Assembly: GCA_012521215.1 (NCBI GenBank)
Contig: JAAYMU010000100.1
Coordinates: 1-54,437, forward strand
DNA: 54,437 nt
Direction: 5' to 3'
Origin: Peptococcaceae bacterium
Lineage (GTDB): Bacteria; Bacillota; Desulfitobacteriia; Desulfitobacteriales; Syntrophobotulaceae
The notes below the pieces were generated by a model that saw nothing but the letters and a program-made list of their open reading frames with translations, was not told the DNA's origin and ran no database searches. Of this stretch, positions 35,717-42,697 are shown piece after piece. How positions within the stretch are numbered: position 1 is the first letter of the stretch; each line of letters starts with the position of its first letter. The position numbers and the translations under genes are program-made.

Positions 35717-35852
35717 TATTAAAATTATGAACGCAAATAGCGTTATTTATGTAGAAAAGTTTAGAAGAAAGAATTCTGGCAAAATCTTGTGGAATGTTAT
35801 AAGATAAAACTTATAATAAGTTCAAAATATGTATAGTTTAGGGGTAGAAGTA

Positions 35853-36335
35853 ATGAAAGTTGGAATATTGGCCGATACCCATATTCGAAGAGGTCGCAAA
35901 CTTCCAAAACTTGTCTGGGAAACTTTGTCTGAAGTTGATTTAATTTTGCATGCCGGAGATATTGTCAGCGTTAGTTTCTTAAAAGAATTAAAGTTATTAG
36001 CACCTGTAATTGCCGTTAGAGGAAACTGTGATTGGATGATTGACGATCTTCCGGACAAGGCGATTTTTGATTTGGAACATCTGAAAATTGGTCTGACCCA
36101 TGGCTATGAAGGTCCGGGGAAGAATACTCCCCAAAGAGCATTAAATACTTTTGCCAAGGATAATGTAGACCTTATTATCTTCGGCCATAGTCATATGCCT
36201 TATAAAACCTATACCAGCGGTATATTGCTATTTAATCCCGGTTCACCTACTGAGAAAAGAAGGGCGGAGTTTCATTCTATGGGTATAATGAATCTTAAGG
36301 ATAACAGTTTTGATATCCAGCATGTTTTTTTCTAA
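35853..36335 (+). CDS. YfcE/MJ0936-type metallophosphoesterase
   Basis: A 160-aa calcineurin-like phosphodiesterase. The ligands appear in order: ILADTH (5-10), HAGDIV near 37, GNCD near 61, THGYE near 86, FGHSHMP near 116, and NPGSP near 133. Members act on phosphodiesters with broad in vitro activity; the physiological substrate is unclear. ATG 35853 is preferred over 35829 because AGGGG lies upstream at the right distance and the N-terminus matches the family. The next gene begins 32 bases after the stop. Confidence 0.92.
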   Translation: MKVGILADTHIRRGRKLPKLVWETLSEVDLILHAGDIVSVSFLKELKLLAPVIAVRGNCDWMIDDLPDKAIFDLEHLKIGLTHGYEGPGKNTPQRALNTFAKDNVDLIIFGHSHMPYKTYTSGILLFNPGSPTEKRRAEFHSMGIMNLKDNSFDIQHVFF

Positions 36336-36367
36336 GTAACTGTTAGTAACTGTTATGAGGGAAAGTT

Positions 36368-36979
36368 ATGAAATACCGGCATAAAAAAATAAAACGAGAA
36401 CACAGTATTATTAACGGGGCTCTGGATTGGTTGGAAGACCTAAGCCGCAACCGGGAGGTAACCGATATTATTCCCGGTGTAATAGATGTTACTCATTCCA
36501 AGGAGAGAGGCGTATTCTTTAAGTACGAGACTTCATCCGGGTGTAAATTGTTGGTTAAAAACGGAGGCGCAATTCAAGAGGTATTTGTTGTGACTTCCAA
36601 GCCCGAAACTGTTCAAAACTGGGCGGCTAAAATCATGGCCGAGCTGGATCTTATGCAATCAGCTTTGGCTGAAAACCCACCATCAGACCAAGATAATGAA
36701 CCTAAAAAGGTAAAAAAGAGCAAACATGCAAGATCTGCTTCCCGCCTAAGGCAAAATAGTCATCCCGCCCAATCGGGGAATCAAACCGTTAGAAGTGGAT
36801 TATTGGCGGGCGCTCAGGAGAATTACCGGCTGGTAGAGATCAATAAAGCTTTGAGAGATTCTTTTATAGACAGCCTGGCCACCATGGCTGATATAGATAA
36901 GCCTAAATTGGAAGATGTATTAGACTCAACTGTTCTGGAAGCCTTAAAACAATATAAAAACCCCCAAACAAAAAAATAA
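36368..36979 (+). CDS. DUF2103-like protein with basic linker, 203 aa
   Basis: The first 95 residues resemble the DUF2103 family of predicted metal-binding proteins: KYRHKKIKREHSIINGALDW at the start, then IIPGVIDV and GCKLLVKNGGAIQEVFVVTS. A lysine- and serine-rich linker (about 112-145) and a helical C-terminus (about 150-200) follow. The family role is unknown. The extended C-terminus looks lineage-specific. ATG 36368 follows GAGGGAAAG. It lies 32 bases after the phosphoesterase gene, so the two are probably co-transcribed. Confidence 0.7.
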   Translation: MKYRHKKIKREHSIINGALDWLEDLSRNREVTDIIPGVIDVTHSKERGVFFKYETSSGCKLLVKNGGAIQEVFVVTSKPETVQNWAAKIMAELDLMQSALAENPPSDQDNEPKKVKKSKHARSASRLRQNSHPAQSGNQTVRSGLLAGAQENYRLVEINKALRDSFIDSLATMADIDKPKLEDVLDSTVLEALKQYKNPQTKK

Positions 36980-37042
36980 GGCCAAATATAATTTGACCGA
37001 TCAAATATAATGCGACCAAAAGGTTTAGGGTGGACTAAAGTT

Positions 37043-38338
37043 TTATTTACCGGGTTTTCCCCGGTTTTTATCTAGGCCTTTGCCGGTAGGTTTATAAAAA
37101 CTTATTCCCTTGGCTTCTTCCGGCAGGTAATCTTGCTCTACCCAACCGCCGGGATAAGAATGAGGATAAAGGTAGCCGACTCCATGCCCCAAATTTTTAG
37201 CTCCGGGATAATGGGCATCCCGCAGATGGGGAGGGACTGAACCCGCCTTATGGCTGCGGATATACTCCAGGGCTTTATCAATGGCTGTGACTACGGAATT
37301 ACTTTTAGGTGCCGTAGCGATAGCCAAAACAGCTTGGGCCATTGGTATTCTGGCCTCCGGCAGCCCCACCCATTCCAGGGCATTGGCTGCCGCTTGAGCT
37401 TGAAGCATTGCGGTGGGATCGGCCAGGCCTACATCTTCCGAGGCATGAACTATTATCCGGCGCATAATAAAGCGCGGGTCTTCCCCCGATTCCAATAAAA
37501 CCGCCAGCCAATAAAGAGCAGCATCCGGATCTGATCCTCTCATACTTTTTATCATGGCGGAAATAATATCATAATGGTTGTCACCTTTTTTATCAAAACG
37601 GAAATGTCGTTCTTGTATGGATTCTTTGGCAATAGATAAATCAATTTTTCTAATTCCATTTTCCGGCGGGGTTGTAAGAACTGCCAGTTCCAGGGCATTT
37701 AAAGCCCTGCGCATATCACCTGCGGCGTAATCAACCCAGTGAGTAATGGCTTCCGGTGCAATCTCGGTCTTGTAGTTCCCTAAACCGCGTTCTTTATCGG
37801 CTAAAGCTTTTTCCAATCCTAAGCGGATTTCCTTATCAGTGAGGGGCTTTAAACGGAAAATGGTAGAACGGCTTAATAAAGCGGAATTAATTTCAAAGTA
37901 AGGATTCTCGGTAGTGGCTCCAATAAAGACAATTACACCTTGTTCCACAGCCGGTAGTAATACATCCTGCTGGCCTTTATTGAACCTATGGACTTCATCA
38001 CAAAAAACCAGAGTTTTTTGGGTGTAAAAGTGAAGCCTTTCCTGAGCTTTTTCTATAATCTCCCTAATGTCCTTAACTCCGGCGGAAACAGCATTGATTC
38101 TAACGAAATGGGAGGTAGTCTTATTGGCAATAATATGGGCTAGGGATGTTTTGCCCGTGCCGGGCGGCCCATAGAGAATCAGAGAACTAATTCTATCTGC
38201 TTCTATAGCCCGCCGTAAGAGTTTGCCGGGACCAAGTATATCTTGTTGCCCAATAAATTCATCTATGGTCCGGGGCCTCATCCTTTCCGCTAAAGGGGCT
38301 GTTTGGCGGGCATCAAAAGTGGCGGAAAATAAGTTCAT
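37043..38338 (-). CDS. rarA: Replication-associated recombination protein RarA/MgsA
   Basis: A 431-aa AAA+ ATPase acting at stalled replication forks and related to clamp loaders. AERMRPRTIDEFIGQQDILG is near the N-terminus, Walker A is YGPPGTGKTSLA near 57, Walker B is VFCDEVHRF near 112, and GATTENPYFEINSALLSR near 141 is sensor 1. The C-terminal tetramerisation part (MIKSMRGSDPDAALYWLA and PHLRDAHY) is complete. ATG 38338 is chosen because AAAGGA lies eight bases upstream; an ATG at 38371 has no ribosome site. It is divergent from iscR. Confidence 0.95.
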   Translation of the reverse strand: MNLFSATFDARQTAPLAERMRPRTIDEFIGQQDILGPGKLLRRAIEADRISSLILYGPPGTGKTSLAHIIANKTTSHFVRINAVSAGVKDIREIIEKAQERLHFYTQKTLVFCDEVHRFNKGQQDVLLPAVEQGVIVFIGATTENPYFEINSALLSRSTIFRLKPLTDKEIRLGLEKALADKERGLGNYKTEIAPEAITHWVDYAAGDMRRALNALELAVLTTPPENGIRKIDLSIAKESIQERHFRFDKKGDNHYDIISAMIKSMRGSDPDAALYWLAVLLESGEDPRFIMRRIIVHASEDVGLADPTAMLQAQAAANALEWVGLPEARIPMAQAVLAIATAPKSNSVVTAIDKALEYIRSHKAGSVPPHLRDAHYPGAKNLGHGVGYLYPHSYPGGWVEQDYLPEEAKGISFYKPTGKGLDKNRGKPGK

Positions 38339-38423
38339 TTTTAAGATCCTTTCCAGTTCAGGTTTTGGCATTTTATTTTTTTATATTATACCAGTATTCT
38401 CTATTATTTTTAAGGTAAACTTA

Positions 38424-38452
38424 TTGACAAATCCCGATTGGTTTAGTAGGAT
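38424..38452 (+). promoter_or_regulatory. Promoter of the iscR-iscS-iscU unit, possible Rrf2 operator
   Basis: TTGACA (38424-38429), a 17-base spacer and TAGGAT (38447-38452). ATCC (38431-38434) and GGAT (38449-38452) form the ends of a loose inverted repeat covering the spacer, where an Rrf2-family repressor such as the product of the next gene could bind. The repressor site is inferred. Confidence 0.6.
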
Positions 38453-38494
38453 ATGAACAAAGACTGCTTGTATAATAGGTTGAGGTGAAATTTA

Positions 38495-38926
38495 TTGAGA
38501 TTTTCTACGAGAGGGAGGTATGGCCTACTCCTAATGATTGATTTGGCTCAGAATTCGGCCCGAGGTCCAGTTTCCCTGAAAAGTATTGCTGAGAGACAAA
38601 ACTTATCGGAACATTACCTGGAACAGATTGTCCCCGATTTGCGTAAAAACGGGTTAGTTAAAAGTATAAGGGGAGCTCAAGGAGGCTATATTCTGAATAA
38701 AAGCCCTAGTGAGATCAATGTTGGAGATGTAATAAGGGTTCTGGAAGGCCCTATAGCCCCGGTAGAATGCGAAAACCAACTGGATGAAGAATGTTGTGCT
38801 AATACGGATTTCTGCGTCAACCGGGAAGTATGGGTTAAAATCAGGGATTCTATTACTGATGTAGTTGATTCTATCTCTCTTGCCGATTTGCTTCAAGGCG
38901 AGAATAAAGAGATTATGGAAAAGTAG
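38495..38926 (+). CDS. iscR: Rrf2-family regulator, IscR-like
   Basis: A 143-aa winged-helix regulator. STRGRYGLLLMIDLA opens the family, the HTH lies at about 29-50 (KSIAERQNLSEHYLEQI), and GGYILNKSPSEINVGDVIR follows. Cysteines at about 92-107 (ECENQLDEECCANTDFC) are placed as the Fe-S ligands of IscR. It probably senses cluster supply and represses its own operon. The start is TTG 38495 with GAGGTG upstream. iscS begins 50 bases after the stop. Confidence 0.9.
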   Translation: MRFSTRGRYGLLLMIDLAQNSARGPVSLKSIAERQNLSEHYLEQIVPDLRKNGLVKSIRGAQGGYILNKSPSEINVGDVIRVLEGPIAPVECENQLDEECCANTDFCVNREVWVKIRDSITDVVDSISLADLLQGENKEIMEK

Positions 38927-38976
38927 TGAATATTTAGCATGTTACTGTTTGTAGAAAAAGAAATGAGGGATTTTTA

Positions 38977-40146
38977 TTGAGACGGATTTATCTTGATCAT
39001 AGTGCGACTACTCCGGTTGATCCTGAAGTGGCTGAACTTATTATGAAATATTATCTTGAGTATTATGGAAATCCTTCCAGCGTTCATTTTTACGGCCGCC
39101 AGGTCAAAAAAGCTGTGGAAGAAGCCCGGGAACAGGTTGCTCAACTAATCGGGGCTCAACCTGGGGAAATATTTTTTACCAGCGGCGGTACAGAGTCCGA
39201 TAATCTGGCTATTCAAGGGACAGCCAGGGCAAGGGGTAATCGAGGAAAACACTTAATTACGACAGCTATTGAACATCATGCCGTCTTGGATACCTTCAAA
39301 TACTTGGCTAAAAACGGATATGATTTGACTATTTTACCGGTGGATGAAGAAGGAATTATAAACGTCGAGGATGTTGTTAAAGCTATCCGGCCGGATACTA
39401 TCTTAATCAGTGTTATGCATGCCAACAATGAAGTCGGTTCCATTCAGCCCATATCAGAAATCGGCAAAATTGCCCGGGAAAAGGGAATTTTATTTCATGT
39501 GGATGCCGTTCAGTCTTTAGGTAAACTCCCCATCGATGTTGTCGAGATGAATATCGATTTGTTAACCGTCTCTAGTCATAAAATTTACGGACCTAAAGGG
39601 GTGGGGGCTCTATATGTTCGGAGGGGAGTAAAGATTTCACCACTGGTTTTCGGCGGCTCCCAGGAGAAAAAAATGCGTTCCGGAACAGAAAACGCACCCG
39701 GCATTATAGGGTTCGGTAAGGCTTGTGAATTAGCCGGTTTAAGAATGAATGAGGAAAATAAGGTGCTCCGACATCTGCGAGATAAACTAATTAAAGGTAT
39801 TATGGATAATATACCGAGCGTAAAACTCAACGGTCCGTTAGGGGACAAACGCTTACCCAATAATGTTAACGTCAGCATTAATTTTGTCGAAGGAGAATCT
39901 CTGCTTCTTAGTCTCGATATGATAGGCATAGCCGCTTCCAGTGGGTCGGCTTGCACCTCCGGTTCTCTTGATCCCTCACATGTCTTATTGGCTATGGGGC
40001 TAAGCCACGAAGTAGCCCACGGATCATTGCGTTTTTCGTTAGGCAGGCAAAACACGGAGGAAGAGATTGATATAGTTATCCAAGAACTGCCTAAAATAGT
40101 GGAAAGATTGAGGGCTATGTCTCCTTTGTACAATAAAGCGGACTAA
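38977..40146 (+). CDS. iscS: Cysteine desulfurase IscS/NifS
   Basis: A 389-aa PLP enzyme that takes sulfur from cysteine for Fe-S and other thio-cofactors. YLDHSATTPVDPEV is at the N-terminus, IEHHAVLDT near 97 contacts PLP, SSHKIYGPKGVGALY near 202 holds the PLP lysine, and SSGSACTSGSLDPSHVL near 323 has the catalytic cysteine on its mobile loop. The start is TTG 38977 behind GAGGGA. The sequence AATAAAGCGGACT is duplicated in tandem across the stop codon (40132-40157). iscU follows 73 bases later. Confidence 0.95.
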   Translation: MRRIYLDHSATTPVDPEVAELIMKYYLEYYGNPSSVHFYGRQVKKAVEEAREQVAQLIGAQPGEIFFTSGGTESDNLAIQGTARARGNRGKHLITTAIEHHAVLDTFKYLAKNGYDLTILPVDEEGIINVEDVVKAIRPDTILISVMHANNEVGSIQPISEIGKIAREKGILFHVDAVQSLGKLPIDVVEMNIDLLTVSSHKIYGPKGVGALYVRRGVKISPLVFGGSQEKKMRSGTENAPGIIGFGKACELAGLRMNEENKVLRHLRDKLIKGIMDNIPSVKLNGPLGDKRLPNNVNVSINFVEGESLLLSLDMIGIAASSGSACTSGSLDPSHVLLAMGLSHEVAHGSLRFSLGRQNTEEEIDIVIQELPKIVERLRAMSPLYNKAD

Positions 40147-40157
40147 TAAAGCGGACT
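40132..40157 (+). repeat. Tandem 13-bp duplication across the iscS stop codon
   Basis: AATAAAGCGGACT occurs twice back to back. The first copy encodes the last residues of IscS and starts the stop codon; the second copy lies after it. It looks like a recent replication slippage that left the protein unchanged. Confidence 0.9.
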
Positions 40158-40219
40158 AATTACAAGTAACTGTTTACGGCATCACAGGGGGTTCCTACCT
40201 TAAAAAAAGGAGAGATGAT

Positions 40220-40594
40220 ATGTATTCAGAAAAAGTTATCGATCATTTTACCAATCCTCGCAATGTAGGAGAAATTGAAAACCCTGATGGCATTGGCGAA
40301 GTGGGTAATGCAAAATGCGGAGATATTATGCGCATAACTTTAGATGTGGAAGATAATATAATCAAGGATATAAAATTTAAAACCTTCGGCTGTGGGGCTG
40401 CAGTTGCGACCAGCAGTATGGTTACAGAAATGGTCAAAGGCAAAACCCTGGAAGAGGCTTTGACTATTTCTAACGCAGCAGTGGCCGAGGCTTTAGGAGG
40501 ATTGCCCCCTCTAAAAATGCACTGCTCCAACTTGGCAGCGGATGCTGTGCATGCGGCCATTAAAGATTATTTAAATAAAAAAGCCAAAGTGTAA
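40220..40594 (+). CDS. iscU: Iron-sulfur cluster scaffold IscU/NifU-N
   Basis: A 124-aa scaffold protein. The three cluster cysteines are in NAKCGDIMRI (near 33), TFGCGAAVATSS (near 58) and LKMHCSNLA (near 102), and the aspartate after the first cysteine (CGD) is kept. It receives sulfur from IscS, and the two genes are adjacent. The NifU-type companion lacks the C-terminal Nfu domain, as in most Clostridia. ATG 40220 follows AAAGGAGAG. A terminator comes 17 bases after the stop. No hscA or hscB gene is nearby. Confidence 0.94.
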   Translation: MYSEKVIDHFTNPRNVGEIENPDGIGEVGNAKCGDIMRITLDVEDNIIKDIKFKTFGCGAAVATSSMVTEMVKGKTLEEALTISNAAVAEALGGLPPLKMHCSNLAADAVHAAIKDYLNKKAKV

Positions 40595-40610
40595 TTTATG
40601 TAGCTACTAC

Positions 40611-40645
40611 GCGGTATGGACGGTCCATAACCGCTTTTATTTTTT
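40611..40645 (+). terminator. Terminator after iscU
   Basis: GCGG plus TATGGA (40611-40620) pair with TCCATA (40624-40629) and CCGC (40631-40634) with one bulged A, followed by a T-rich stretch. Confidence 0.85.
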
Positions 40646-40726
40646 GACAATGAATATTAGCTTCCAAAAATGGGAAACGTATATAACAAAGCTATTTCTA
40701 GATATCTTTATGATTGGGGGATTGGT

Positions 40727-41191
40727 ATGAGGAGAATGAGAGATTTAATTATGTTGCCAATTATTGATCCCAATACCGGGGAAAGATTGGGCTGGGTTAA
40801 AGACATTGTCTTTGAGTCGGCTACTAATACTGTTACCGGCATAATTATGGAAAAAGATACTTTTCTCAAACCACAACAATTAAAAATCGCCAGAGCGGAT
40901 ATTGCTTCTTTCGGTAAAGAATCATTAACAATCGCCCAATTAACACCCCAGGAAGTTGTTGGAACCTGTTGGTCCCAAAAGGTTGGCAGCAAAGTATACA
41001 ATGACAATGGCGATATCAAAGGAACAATCGGTGACATTTATGTGGATAATCTAGTACAAAACATTGTTGGCTATGAGATATCGGACGGTTTATTTGCCGA
41101 TTTGTATAAAGGTCGAAATGCTGTTTTTCAAAATAATATTTTGGCCGAAAGTCAAGACGTTGTTATTATTGAAGGGGGGGTGTTGTCATGA
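40727..41191 (+). CDS. PRC-barrel domain protein, 154 aa
   Basis: Two PRC-barrel-like halves: IMLPIIDPNTGERLGWVKDI (about 7-26), ending in a FLKPQQLKIARADIASFG strand, then GSKVYNDNGDIKGTIGDIYV (about 84-103). This is a second member besides the 301-aa protein at 19984, and it resembles the YlmC/YmxH-type sporulation proteins. ATG 40727 is chosen because GGGGGATT lies just upstream; 40670 has no ribosome site. Its stop overlaps the next start by four bases, so the zinc-ribbon gene is coupled. Confidence 0.82.
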   Translation: MRRMRDLIMLPIIDPNTGERLGWVKDIVFESATNTVTGIIMEKDTFLKPQQLKIARADIASFGKESLTIAQLTPQEVVGTCWSQKVGSKVYNDNGDIKGTIGDIYVDNLVQNIVGYEISDGLFADLYKGRNAVFQNNILAESQDVVIIEGGVLS

Positions 41192-41385
41192 TTTGCCCTG
41201 TTTGCGGAGGCCGAGAAATTGGTAAGGTTGGAGTTGAACAATATTATTGTTGGGAGTGTTGTGTTGAGTTTAACAGTAATTCCGATAATGTAGTTGTTTA
41301 CAACCTGGAAGAAGACGGCAGCTTAGTAGCCTGGGAAGATTTTTATGCCGAAACTTCGGAGACTGCCCAAGCCTTCGCCGAATAA
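41188..41385 (+). CDS. Small zinc-ribbon protein, 65 aa
   Basis: CPVCGG at residues 3-8 and CWECC at about 21-25 form a four-cysteine zinc ribbon; the remaining 40 residues are acidic (EEDGSLVAWEDFYAE). ATG 41188 overlaps the PRC-barrel stop (ATGA), so it is translationally coupled to that gene. The pairing suggests the two proteins work together, for example in RNA or membrane assembly, but there is no direct evidence. No homologue is recognised by eye. Confidence 0.78.
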   Translation: MICPVCGGREIGKVGVEQYYCWECCVEFNSNSDNVVVYNLEEDGSLVAWEDFYAETSETAQAFAE

Positions 41386-41461
41386 TAAAAACTATTATTT
41401 CTCACTCCCTTTAGAGGTTGGACTTGGCAAAGTCCGGCCTTTTTAATCGCCAATGGGTAAA

Positions 41462-41505
41462 GGGTATATAAGGGTATATGGGTATATAAGGGTATATGGG
41501 TATAC
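41462..41505 (+). repeat. 18-bp tandem repeat in front of the AI-2E permease gene
   Basis: GGGTATATAAGGGTATAT occurs twice in tandem and is followed by GGGTATAC, ending at the start codon at 41506. The unit itself consists of GGGTATAT blocks with or without AA. It replaces the normal ribosome site and contains several TATA-like boxes, so copy-number changes could alter expression. Confidence 0.92.
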
Positions 41506-42558
41506 ATGATTAAAACAACAAAAGCACGCCTTGTCTTTATAATAGTAATCGTCATAATAGGTTTATATTTCTTATTAAAAGTAAGGGATATTATTTCCCC
41601 CTTTGTGGCCGGAGCGGTTTTGGCTTACTTATTAAGTCCCGCAGTGAAATGGCTGCAAAAGAAAGGTTTACGGCGCAAGGGAGCAGTGGCCGTAATTTTT
41701 ATCTGGATTAGTTTTCTTATGATCTTTATAGTTTTCATGGTTTTGCCCTTGATTTATTTGGAAATAGGCAAACTGGCCATTGTTTTGCCCGACAGACTTC
41801 AGGTTATTAACAACTATCTTGAGAACCTGAAAAGCAATTATACCCAGGCCGGTTTACCCGGTGAAGTTAACCGGCTCATTGATGAACAAATACTGCGCAG
41901 TCAGGATATGCTTATTAATTGGCTGGAAAACATATTGCAAAATTTACCATCTATTCTGGTGTCTATAGGTTTATTGGTGTTATCGCCTATACTCGCGATC
42001 TACTTTTTACTGGATTGGCCCAGAATTACCCAAAGCATTATTAATCTGGTACCGGCCAGGGTAAGGGGAGAATGGCTTCGTTTACTGCAGGAAATAGATT
42101 ATCTTATTCAGCGTTATATTCAGGGCAATATTATTGATGCCTTAATAGTCGGTTTGCTCATAGGTTTTGGAGTCAAAATAGTTGGCATGGAATATGCGCT
42201 GCTCATCGGTGTTATCTGTGGCGTAACAAATTTAATCCCCTATTTCGGGCCGGTTCTGGGTACTGTTCCTTCTGTGCTGTTGGCTCTGGGGAAAAGCCCC
42301 CTTATGTCTTTGAAAGTTCTTTTGGTTATTATTATTGTCCAGCAACTGGATAGCAATTTTATTAATCCTTATCTTATGAGCAATAAACTCGGTTTGCATC
42401 CTCTGTGGGTAGTGTTCGCCCTGCTGGCCGGAGGAGAAATAGGCGGCATTTTTGGTATGTTGATCGCCATACCTTTGGCTGCGGTTTTGAGGATAATATT
42501 CCGTCATATTTACTATTATCTGGTATCTCCCCGGGAACTGAAGACAACTAAGAATTAG
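41506..42558 (+). CDS. AI-2E-family transporter (YtvI/PerM type)
   Basis: A 350-aa polytopic membrane protein. Hydrophobic helices lie at about 8-22, 27-45, 60-85, 145-170, 203-235, 240-262, 268-290 and 305-335. LSPILAIYFLLDWPR near 160 and the late glycine-rich GEIGGIFGMLIAIPLAA are family signatures. Members export autoinducer-2 or act in ion exchange; function here is open. ATG 41506 sits directly after a tandem repeat with no good ribosome site, so expression is probably weak or variable. No other in-frame start nearby looks better. Confidence 0.85.
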   Translation: MIKTTKARLVFIIVIVIIGLYFLLKVRDIISPFVAGAVLAYLLSPAVKWLQKKGLRRKGAVAVIFIWISFLMIFIVFMVLPLIYLEIGKLAIVLPDRLQVINNYLENLKSNYTQAGLPGEVNRLIDEQILRSQDMLINWLENILQNLPSILVSIGLLVLSPILAIYFLLDWPRITQSIINLVPARVRGEWLRLLQEIDYLIQRYIQGNIIDALIVGLLIGFGVKIVGMEYALLIGVICGVTNLIPYFGPVLGTVPSVLLALGKSPLMSLKVLLVIIIVQQLDSNFINPYLMSNKLGLHPLWVVFALLAGGEIGGIFGMLIAIPLAAVLRIIFRHIYYYLVSPRELKTTKN

Positions 42559-42626
42559 GAATTAATCTACGGCAAGGGTGTCTTCCACTGCTTAATTGCC
42601 GGGCAAGCCTGGGGGGTTAAGTGCTG

Positions 42627-42656
42627 TTGACAGTAAACTCCACAATTGGCTATACT
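42627..42656 (+). promoter_or_regulatory. SigA-type promoter of the alaS block
   Basis: TTGACA (42627-42632), an 18-base spacer and TATACT (42651-42656), 41 bases before the alaS start. No T-box leader is present. Confidence 0.8.
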
Positions 42657-42697
42657 TAAAAGAGTTCATTTGAGCCTCGAAATTAAGGAGGAAAAAG

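Noticed and set aside
41462-41505. A CRISPR-like or origin-type repeat
   Set aside because: Only about 2.5 short units with no spacers, and no DnaA boxes or replication genes nearby.
42559-42697. A T-box leader before alaS
   Set aside because: The gap is only 139 bases, the T-box core sequence is missing, and a normal promoter lies 41 bases from the start codon.
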